Assembly (NCBI RefSeq): GCF_016908775.1
Contig: NZ_JAFBEP010000010.1
Span: forward strand, 21,423 to 85,422
Direction: 5' to 3'
Length of the DNA: 64,000 bases
Source: Defluviitalea raffinosedens
GTDB taxonomy: Bacteria; Bacillota; Clostridia; Lachnospirales; Defluviitaleaceae
The translations under genes and the position numbers were made by a program. Under the pieces are notes generated by a model. The model made no database searches, was not told where the DNA came from, and saw only the letters and a list, made by a program, of their open reading frames with translations. Below, piece after piece: positions 57,584-64,000 of the stretch. Numbering within the stretch: the stretch's first letter is position 1; each line of letters begins with the position of its first letter.

Positions 57584-58627
57584 ATGAAAAAAAAGAGGAC
57601 CATCATATTTTGGGTAGTTAGTTTGACATTGGTTATAGGATGTGTTTGGTTCATTAAAGATTTTAAGGAAGTTACGGAAGCATTTAAAAACGTCCATATT
57701 AATGCTGATAAAGCAAATAGAGAAGATCCAATCATCTTTGAAGTTTATCATAAGAATGCCTTTATCAAATCCTTTAAAACAAAGGAAGATGCCATTAATT
57801 ATGCTAACAAGTATAAAGATGTTTATGTAAAACAAAAAAATACAGATGAATGGATTTGGAATAGTTTTGATCCGTATATTTTGTTTGAAAATGATAAATA
57901 TATTAATGATTATGATTCTTTTTCTGATGCAGTTTTTTTTGCTAAAGAAAAAGAAGGGAGAAAAATATTCTACTTGTCCAATCAAAATGTGATTTGGTCT
58001 GATTCTGAAAACATTAAAGAAAAAGTTTTATTAGATGTGCCTGTGATCTTACAAAAGCCGGAACTTCCAAGAGGGTGTGAGGTTACAAGTCTTGCTATGC
58101 TTCTAAATTATGCCGGTATCAAAGTGGATAAAATGGAACTGGCTAAAAAGATTGATAAAGACACAACCCCTTTATCTAAAAAAGGGAACAGAACCTATTT
58201 TGGAAATCCTAATGATGGATTTGTAGGGGACATGTATTCTTTAAAAAACCCGGGATATGGCGTATATAATGGCCCTATAGAAAGATTGATGAAAGAATAT
58301 ATGCCTGATCAAACGGTCAACTTAACAGGCTGTGAATTTGAAGATTTATTTCATTTTCTTTCAAAGGGTCAACCTGTCTGGGCTATAACCAACACAACTT
58401 ATAAAAAATTAGATGATAGTCAATTTGAGATATGGCTTACCCCCACTGGACCAGTTGAAATCACTTATAAATTACACGCTGTTTTAATTACCGGTTATGA
58501 TGAAAAATATGTTTATTTTAATGATCCTTTTTATTCTAAAAAGAATATAAGAGCAAAAAAAGAAGATTTTAAAGCAGCATGGAATCAAATGGGAAGACAA
58601 GCAATATCATATGTAAGCAGTAATTAA
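57584..58627 (+). CDS. membrane-anchored C39-like cysteine peptidase
   Basis: A 347-residue protein with an N-terminal signal anchor (about 5-24), a linker domain, and a C39-like papain-fold domain from about residue 150. The catalytic cysteine is Cys165 in LPRGCEVTSLAML; the histidine is in LHAVLITGYD and the aspartate or asparagine in YFNDP. Such domains occur on the cell surface in Firmicutes. The substrate is unknown. It lies 17 bases after gyrA and may share its transcript. Confidence 0.85.
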   Translation: MKKKRTIIFWVVSLTLVIGCVWFIKDFKEVTEAFKNVHINADKANREDPIIFEVYHKNAFIKSFKTKEDAINYANKYKDVYVKQKNTDEWIWNSFDPYILFENDKYINDYDSFSDAVFFAKEKEGRKIFYLSNQNVIWSDSENIKEKVLLDVPVILQKPELPRGCEVTSLAMLLNYAGIKVDKMELAKKIDKDTTPLSKKGNRTYFGNPNDGFVGDMYSLKNPGYGVYNGPIERLMKEYMPDQTVNLTGCEFEDLFHFLSKGQPVWAITNTTYKKLDDSQFEIWLTPTGPVEITYKLHAVLITGYDEKYVYFNDPFYSKKNIRAKKEDFKAAWNQMGRQAISYVSSN

Positions 58628-58739
58628 CTAAAGTGTTATTATATAAAAAACATGAAAATTTTAATGACAAGAAAGGTAGAATATGTTAATATATCGTTGA
58701 TTATTTAATTTTCATAAATAAAATAAAGGAGGAAATTCT

Positions 58740-59894
58740 ATGAGTAAGAAGATAATGAGTTTATTATTGGTATTAACTTTAGTATTTTCTATTGCATTAA
58801 CTGGATGCGGTAATCAAAATCAAAACACTACTCCTGAGCAGACTACAGAAGAAACAGGAGAGAAAACAGAAGGTAGTACAGACCAAAAACCAGCAGAACC
58901 AGTTAAAGTAGGTATGGTAACAGATTCAGGTACTATAGATGATAAGTCTTTTAACCAGGGAACATGGGAAGGTATTGTAAAATATGCTCAAGATAATGCT
59001 GGAGTTATTGAAGAAAAATATCTTCAACCTTCCGGAGAACAACATACAGATTATTTAAATGCTATGAATGACTTAATTGATACAGGACATACCATTATTG
59101 TTACTCCTGGATTTAAATTTGAAACTGCAGTAAATGAAGCTGCTACAAACAATCCAGACGTATCCTTTATTTTAATTGACGGACAAACTCATAATGGAGA
59201 TGGAAATTTTGTAAAACATGATAATACAGTTTGTGTTTTCTTTAATGAACATGAAGCTGGATTCTTAGCCGGAGTTGCTGCTGCACTTTCTACTAAAACC
59301 AATAAATTAGGATTTATTGGTGGAATGGAAATTCCTCCTGTACAAAAGTTTGGCTGGGGTTATCAAGCAGGAGTTGCTTATGCAAATAAAACCTATGGAA
59401 CTCAAGCTGAAATTGTAGATTATATTTATCAGGGAACATTTGATGATGTTGCTGGAGGACAGACATTAGCTGCCGGAATGTATGATAAAGGTGTAGATAT
59501 TATTTTCCATGCAGCTGGTGGTGTAGGTGTTGGTGTATTTAACGAAGCAAAAGAAAGAGCTGAAAAAGGCCAGGAAGTATATGTTATCGGTGTTGACGTA
59601 GACCAATATGAAGCTGGTAAAATTTCCAGTGGAAAATCTGTTACATTAACTTCAGCAGTAAAAGGTGTTGATACAGCTGCATACAATTATATTGATGCAA
59701 AACTTAACGGAACATTCCCAGGAGGAGAAGTTGTAACTTTAGGATTAAAAGATAATGCTGTAGGTCTTCCAAAAGAAAATCCAAACTTATCTGAAGATAC
59801 AATTAAAAAGGTTGAAGAAACAGTTCAACAAGTTTTAGATGGTAAATTAACGATTCCTGCAACTCAAGAAGAATTAGACGCTTTCTTAAAATAA
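58740..59894 (+). CDS. BMP-family substrate-binding lipoprotein
   Basis: A 384-residue lipoprotein. The signal ends in a lipobox with ALTGCGN, lipid cysteine Cys23; a Thr/Glu-rich linker follows to about residue 55. The binding domain has VGMVTDSGTIDDKSFNQGTWEG, VTPGFKFETAV, GFIGGMEIPPV and ADQY-like VDVDQYEAG motifs of the BmpA/PnrA group. These bind purine nucleosides. It lies upstream of the matching ATPase and two permeases. AAAGGAGG precedes the ATG. Confidence 0.93.
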   Translation: MSKKIMSLLLVLTLVFSIALTGCGNQNQNTTPEQTTEETGEKTEGSTDQKPAEPVKVGMVTDSGTIDDKSFNQGTWEGIVKYAQDNAGVIEEKYLQPSGEQHTDYLNAMNDLIDTGHTIIVTPGFKFETAVNEAATNNPDVSFILIDGQTHNGDGNFVKHDNTVCVFFNEHEAGFLAGVAAALSTKTNKLGFIGGMEIPPVQKFGWGYQAGVAYANKTYGTQAEIVDYIYQGTFDDVAGGQTLAAGMYDKGVDIIFHAAGGVGVGVFNEAKERAEKGQEVYVIGVDVDQYEAGKISSGKSVTLTSAVKGVDTAAYNYIDAKLNGTFPGGEVVTLGLKDNAVGLPKENPNLSEDTIKKVEETVQQVLDGKLTIPATQEELDAFLK

Positions 59895-59928
59895 TTTATC
59901 TAGTAAATAAATAATAGGGTGAAATTTC

Positions 59929-59964
59929 ATATAAAAAACGCACAAGAATGTGCGTTTTTTATAT
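59929..59964 (+). terminator. hairpin terminator after the binding-protein gene
   Basis: Perfect 16-bp arms around AGAA ending in TTTTTT. It is likely to give a more abundant binding protein than transporter, with some read-through or a separate promoter. Confidence 0.88.
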
Positions 59965-59994
59965 GACTAATTATAGATAATCAATAAAGTATTG

Positions 59995-60003
59995 TGATAT
60001 AAT
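59995..60003 (+). promoter_or_regulatory. candidate extended -10 promoter for the ABC ATPase
   Basis: TGATATAAT has the TG of an extended -10 and a perfect TATAAT; the -35 region is weak. It lies 30 bases before the start codon. Confidence 0.4.
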
Positions 60004-60032
60004 ATTAATAAAAATGGGTTGGAGGAAATACC

Positions 60033-61559
60033 ATGGATTATGTTATTGAGATGCTTAATATTCGAAAAGAATTTCCGGGTATCGTAGCAAATGATAATAT
60101 TACATTGCAAGTCATTCCAGGAGAAATTCATGCTTTATTAGGAGAAAATGGAGCAGGTAAATCTACTTTGATGTCCATTTTATTTGGATTGTACAAGCCA
60201 GATAAAGGGATTATAAAAGTCAAGGGAAAAGAAGTTAACATTACCAATCCCAATGTGGCGACTCAGTTAGGCATTGGAATGGTACATCAACATTTTAAAT
60301 TGGTACATAATTTTACGGTTACTGAAAATATCATTCTTGGTATGGAAACTATGCGTGGAGGAGCAATAGATATCAGGAGTGCTGCTAAACGTATTGAAGA
60401 ATTATCACAATTATATGGCCTTAAAGTAGATCCTTATGCAAAAATAGAAGACATTTCTGTAGGTATGCAACAAAGAGTAGAAATACTAAAAATGCTTTAT
60501 CGAAATGCAGAAATTCTCATCTTTGATGAACCGACTGCTGTTCTTACGCCTCAAGAAGTTGGAGAATTAATGAATATCATGCGACGTCTTGTTAAAGAAG
60601 GAAAATCTATTATTCTTATTACGCATAAATTAAAAGAAATCAAAGCTATAGCAGACCGATGTACGATTATTAGAAAAGGAAAAGGAATTGCTACCGTAGA
60701 GGTAGCTGAAACTTCAACGGAAAAAATGGCAGAGCTTATGGTAGGCCGTAAAGTGAGCTTTAGTGTTCAAAAAGCTGAACCTGTTTTAAAAGATGTTTAC
60801 TTAAAAGTAGAAAACCTTATTGTAAAAGATAATAGAGGTCTTGAAGCAGTAAAGAATGTGTCTTTTGAAATTCGTGGAGGAGAAATATTAGGCCTAGCAG
60901 GGGTAGACGGAAATGGACAAACAGAGTTGGTTGAAGCTATTACAGGATTAAGAAAAGTTGAATCCGGGAAAATAATACTTAATGGACAAGAAATTCAAAA
61001 TTTAGATGTTAGAAAAAGAAGTGAAGTAGGCTTAGGTCACATTCCGGAAGACAGGCACAAACATGGGTTGGTGCTGGACTTTTACCTTGAAGATAATATG
61101 ATATTGGAGAATTATTATAAAGAGCCTTTTTCTTCAAGAGGTATTTTAAATAGAACTGAAATAAGAAAGTATTCTGATCGACTCATTAATGAATTTGATG
61201 TAAGAAGTGGACAAGGTAGTAAAACGATCACAAGAAGTATGTCGGGAGGTAATCAGCAAAAGGCAATTATTGCCCGGGAAATTGACAAATCTCCTTTAGT
61301 ACTTATCGTTGCACAACCTACCAGAGGATTGGACGTAGGCGCTATTGAATATATTCATAAAAGGCTTGTAGAGGAAAGAGATAAAGGCAAAGCCATATTG
61401 TTATTTTCCTTGGAGCTTGATGAGATACTTAATGTATCAGATAGAATAGCTGTAATGTATGAAGGAAATATTGTAGGTATTGTCGATTCTAAGAAGACAA
61501 ATGAAAATGAACTGGGTCTTATGATGGCAGGTTCTAAGGGAGGTCATGAAAGTGAGTAA
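60033..61559 (+). CDS. nucleoside-type ABC transporter ATPase
   Basis: A 508-residue protein with two ATPase domains, as in NupO/YufO and RbsA. The first has LGENGAGKSTLMSILFG, a signature SVGMQQRVEILK and Walker B LIFDEPTAVLTP. The second has GVDGNGQTELVEAITG and MSGGNQQKAIIARE, with Walker B VLIVAQPTRGLDVGA. The second domain has a divergent Walker A, as is normal in this family. It powers the two permeases downstream. Confidence 0.95.
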   Translation: MDYVIEMLNIRKEFPGIVANDNITLQVIPGEIHALLGENGAGKSTLMSILFGLYKPDKGIIKVKGKEVNITNPNVATQLGIGMVHQHFKLVHNFTVTENIILGMETMRGGAIDIRSAAKRIEELSQLYGLKVDPYAKIEDISVGMQQRVEILKMLYRNAEILIFDEPTAVLTPQEVGELMNIMRRLVKEGKSIILITHKLKEIKAIADRCTIIRKGKGIATVEVAETSTEKMAELMVGRKVSFSVQKAEPVLKDVYLKVENLIVKDNRGLEAVKNVSFEIRGGEILGLAGVDGNGQTELVEAITGLRKVESGKIILNGQEIQNLDVRKRSEVGLGHIPEDRHKHGLVLDFYLEDNMILENYYKEPFSSRGILNRTEIRKYSDRLINEFDVRSGQGSKTITRSMSGGNQQKAIIAREIDKSPLVLIVAQPTRGLDVGAIEYIHKRLVEERDKGKAILLFSLELDEILNVSDRIAVMYEGNIVGIVDSKKTNENELGLMMAGSKGGHESE

Positions 61560-62649
61560 AATCTCTAAAACATTAAAAAATGAAGATTTTCAAAGACGAA
61601 TTATTCCTTTTTTTTCTGTATTGTTAGGATTTATTATAGGTGCTATCATCATGGCTTTTTCAGGATATGATCCTATAGAAGCTTATTCTGAATTATTAAA
61701 AGGAGCAGGTTTTTATGGCAATATCAAGAGATTCGGAGACACCCTTTTAACGATGACAAGCCTTGTGTTGACAGGGCTTTCAGTTGCTTTTGCTTTTAAA
61801 ACAGGTTTATTTAATATAGGGGCTCCCGGACAAATGTTAATGGGAGGTTTTATAGCAGTATATATTGGTGTTGTGTTTGAGATGCCAAGAATTATACATC
61901 TTCCTTTTGCGGTTATTTCTGCAGCACTTCTAGGTTCTATATGGGCGTTCTTACCAGGAATTTTAAAAGCAAAATTTAGAATTAACGAAGTGGTTACAAC
62001 GATCATGATGAACTGGATTGCTTATTGGAGTGTTTATTACTTTGTACCTGCCAAAATACCCGGAAACTTTAATACGGAATCTGCGGTTATCAAAAATACT
62101 GCTTCCCTTAGAACAGAATGGTTAAGTAAGTTATTTAAAGGGTCTTATGTGAATTTAGGATTTTTCATTGCTATTTTTGCAGCTATTTTTATATGGTGGA
62201 TTTTAGAAAAGACCACCTTTGGATATGAACTTAAAGCTGTGGGATTTAATGCTCATGCTGCAGAATATGCAGGAATGAAAGTAAACCGTAATATTGTACT
62301 TTCTATGATGATATCAGGAGCATTATCAGGCCTTGCTGGCGCTGTGTATTATTTAGGTTATGGAAATAATATAAAAATTGGAGAACTTCCATCTCAAGGC
62401 TTTGATGGAATAGCAGTTGCACTTTTAGGGCTTAATAATCCTATTGGCGTTATTTTTTCAGCATTCTTATTTGGATTTATGAATGCAGGAAAACTATTTA
62501 TGAATGCGGCTACGGAAGTACCTAAAGAACTTATTGAAATTATTATTGCTGTTATTATTTTCTTTGCAGCTGCTAATTTAATGATTAAAGGAATTTTAGC
62601 TAAAATAAACAAAGGTTTGGATAGAAATGGAGGTGGAAGTAATGCTTAA
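61546..62649 (+). CDS. nucleoside-type ABC transporter permease 1
   Basis: A 367-residue membrane protein of the BPD_transp_2 family with about ten membrane segments, similar to NupP/YufP. AFKTGLFNIGAPGQMLMGG and FGYELKAVGFNAHAAEYAG are typical motifs; the latter is the loop that contacts the ATPase. It overlaps the ATPase gene end by 14 bases. Confidence 0.93.
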   Translation: MKVSKISKTLKNEDFQRRIIPFFSVLLGFIIGAIIMAFSGYDPIEAYSELLKGAGFYGNIKRFGDTLLTMTSLVLTGLSVAFAFKTGLFNIGAPGQMLMGGFIAVYIGVVFEMPRIIHLPFAVISAALLGSIWAFLPGILKAKFRINEVVTTIMMNWIAYWSVYYFVPAKIPGNFNTESAVIKNTASLRTEWLSKLFKGSYVNLGFFIAIFAAIFIWWILEKTTFGYELKAVGFNAHAAEYAGMKVNRNIVLSMMISGALSGLAGAVYYLGYGNNIKIGELPSQGFDGIAVALLGLNNPIGVIFSAFLFGFMNAGKLFMNAATEVPKELIEIIIAVIIFFAAANLMIKGILAKINKGLDRNGGGSNA

Positions 62650-63598
62650 TATACTTTCAAGTATGATTCCATTGGCGTTGGCTTATACAGCTCCTCTTCT
62701 TATTATTGCGCTTGGAGGATTATTTAGTGAAAGAAGTGGTGTAGTAAATATCGGTTTAGAAGGCTTAATGGGTATTGGTGCTTTTACTAGTGCGTTCTTT
62801 ATATCAAGCAATTATGAGAGTATGGGAGATGTATCTATTTTACTTGGAGTGATCTTAGGGGCATTAATGGGAGGACTCTTTTCCATGATTCATGCCTTTG
62901 CAAGTATTACGATGAGAGCAGATCAAGTTATTAGTGGAACAGCGATTAATATGCTTTCATCCGCTATTACAATTTACTTAGCCAGAGCACTTACTGGTAG
63001 TGCTAATATTCAGATTATCAAAGGCTTTATAAAAAGAGATGTAATGTTCTTAGGACTTTCAAAAATACCAGTGATTGGTCCAATCTTTTTTGGAAATGCA
63101 TATATCACTACATATGTTGTGATACTGATTGTAGTTGTTAGCTGGTATGTGTTATATAAACGTCCCTTTGGTCTTCGTTTAAGAGCCTGTGGTGAGCATC
63201 CTCAGGCAGCAGATTCTATGGGTATTAATGTTATACGAATGAGATATATAGGAGTAATTATATCCGGAATCTTAGCAGGATTAGGGGGAGCCATTGTTAT
63301 CACAACTTATTCAGGAGAATTCTCAGGAAATATTTATTCAGGTTTGGGATTCTTAGCTTTGGCTGCCCTTATATTTGGAAAATGGAAACCTTTTGGTGTA
63401 TTAGGTGCCGCAGTATTCTTTGGATTTGCAAAGACAGTTGCGGATATGTCTCAACTATTTGAATCCTTAAAAACTTTACCTAATATTTATTTTAATACAT
63501 TCCCTTATGTTGTAACGATTATTGCTTTGGTTCTGTTTTCAAAGAATTCAGCAGGTCCAAGAGCAGCTGGCGAGCCTTATGATGCAGGAAAGAGATAG
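62642..63598 (+). CDS. nucleoside-type ABC transporter permease 2
   Basis: A 318-residue membrane protein of the same family, similar to NupQ/YufQ. It has GGLFSERSGVVNIGLEGLMG and FGLRLRACGEHPQAADSMG. The ATG at 62642, after GGAGGTGGAA, overlaps the end of the first permease by eight bases, so translation is coupled. A longer in-frame start would include the ribosome binding site. Confidence 0.93.
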   Translation: MLNILSSMIPLALAYTAPLLIIALGGLFSERSGVVNIGLEGLMGIGAFTSAFFISSNYESMGDVSILLGVILGALMGGLFSMIHAFASITMRADQVISGTAINMLSSAITIYLARALTGSANIQIIKGFIKRDVMFLGLSKIPVIGPIFFGNAYITTYVVILIVVVSWYVLYKRPFGLRLRACGEHPQAADSMGINVIRMRYIGVIISGILAGLGGAIVITTYSGEFSGNIYSGLGFLALAALIFGKWKPFGVLGAAVFFGFAKTVADMSQLFESLKTLPNIYFNTFPYVVTIIALVLFSKNSAGPRAAGEPYDAGKR

Positions 63599-63609
63599 AA
63601 TTCTATATT

Positions 63610-63640
63610 TAAAGGGTGAATACTTTTCACCCTTTAAAAT
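63610..63640 (+). terminator. terminator of the ABC transporter operon
   Basis: AAAGGGTGAA and TTCACCCTTT arms with a TACTT loop, 12 bases after the last stop; the tail AAAATTT is weak. Confidence 0.75.
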
Positions 63641-63666
63641 TTACATTAATTTACATAAAAAATATG

Positions 63667-63695
63667 TTGACTTTTATCATATAGTTTAGTATAAT
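63667..63695 (+). promoter_or_regulatory. promoter of tRNA-Ser(GCU) copy 2
   Basis: TTGACT (63667-63672) and TATAAT (63690-63695) spaced by 17 bases, 23 bases before the tRNA. Confidence 0.85.
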
Positions 63696-63718
63696 AACTC
63701 TTGCGCTTGTGAAAAAAC

Positions 63719-63809
63719 GGAGAAGTACTCAAGTGGCTGAAGAGGTGCCCCTGCTAAGGGTATAGGTCGAGCAATCGGCGCGAGGGTTCAAATCCCTCCT
63801 TCTCCGCCA
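63719..63809 (+). tRNA. tRNA-Ser(GCU), copy 2
   Basis: A class II tRNA with encoded CCA. It matches the copy at 21936-22023 except for two changes (the anticodon stem now has a G-T pair, and one in the variable-arm region). The acceptor GGAGAAG/CTTCTCC and anticodon loop CTGCTAA are intact. Confidence 0.96.
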
Positions 63810-63837
63810 ACTTTTTTAAGAAATAAGAAAAAAGTTG
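63808..63837. terminator. A/T hairpin between tRNA-Ser and the rRNA promoter
   Basis: CAACTTTTTT and AAAAAAGTTG are perfect 10-bp arms. The first arm begins inside the encoded CCA and the second abuts the -35 box. It is a weak terminator candidate for the tRNA. Confidence 0.4.
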
Positions 63838-63866
63838 TTGACAAGCTGAGATTAATTTGTTATAGT
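63838..63866 (+). promoter_or_regulatory. rRNA operon promoter
   Basis: TTGACA (63838-63843) and TATAGT (63861-63866) spaced by 17 bases. The leader that follows has CTTTGAAAACTAAACA (about 63912-63927), the typical Firmicutes pre-16S leader sequence. The 16S gene should start shortly past the window end, which shows only leader to 64000. Confidence 0.85.
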
Positions 63867-64000
63867 TGTTTTCGTTGCTGTCGATAAACAGAACAAATAA
63901 CGAATATCGATCTTTGAAAACTAAACAGCACACCAAATAAAACCCAATCAATTCCATTGATTGAAGGATAGAAAAAGCTAGCAAAAACTAGCAAGGATTA

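Noticed and set aside
63754..63984. Minus-strand reading frame at the right edge
   Set aside because: It runs through tRNA-Ser and the rRNA leader in antisense, so it is not a gene.

Overview
The window is a chromosomal segment of a low-GC, Gram-positive, fermentative and probably anaerobic clostridium. A Lachnospirales/Defluviitalea-like lineage is my guess from gene content; I have no database match. The case rests on the dnaA-dnaN-yaaA-recF-remB-gyrB-gyrA and rpmH-rnpA-yidD-yidC-jag-mnmE-mnmG-rsmG-noc order, a long Firmicutes-type SRP RNA, a T-box serS leader, bifunctional AdhE with a Rex-like site, a PPi-type phosphofructokinase and a DUF3881-like protein. The replication origin lies at about 48.2-50.3 kb: DnaA boxes flank dnaA, and most genes on each side point away from it.

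Layout. 0-4 kb: part of a PTS sugar locus (start of an HPr-like gene, 1-phosphofructokinase, stand-alone IIA and IIB, and an MtlR-type regulator) behind a promoter with palindromic sites. 4.4-9.9 kb: a YcxB-like membrane protein, a VOC protein, dnaX-ybaB-recR, SRP RNA, tadA and a DivIVA-like protein. 10-16.3 kb: a six-gene glycerol operon (glpA-type dehydrogenase, flavoprotein, DUF1667 protein, glpP, glpK, glpF) behind a leader terminator that GlpP probably overrides. 16.5-22 kb: tRNA-Arg(CCU), a DUF3881-like protein, an orphan gene lying between tRNA-Arg(UCG) and a decayed copy of that tRNA's 3' half, pfp, TetR and MarR regulators, a small hydrophilic protein and tRNA-Ser(GCU). 22-30.4 kb: an ArsR regulator, serS with its T-box, an HD-GYP protein, adhE, a Cof phosphatase and a TPP riboswitch with thiT.

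30.5-48.2 kb: ykuS-like gene, DUF4446 gene, parB, parA with one parS site, a lipid kinase, argS, degU/degS, a plus-strand cassette of unknown function (small membrane protein, large membrane protein, alpha/beta hydrolase), then noc-rsmG-mnmG-mnmE-jag-yidC-yidD-rnpA-rpmH. 48.7-57.6 kb: dnaA to gyrA. 57.6-63.6 kb: a C39-like peptidase and a BMP-family (nucleoside-type) ABC importer. The right edge carries tRNA-Ser(GCU) and the promoter and leader of an rRNA operon whose 16S gene starts beyond the window.

I saw no CRISPR array, insertion sequence, prophage or obvious defence system. The least explained parts are the tRNA-remnant interval at 17.8-18.7 kb, the cassette at 38.0-40.8 kb, and several leader hairpins (adhE, argS, ykuS-like gene).
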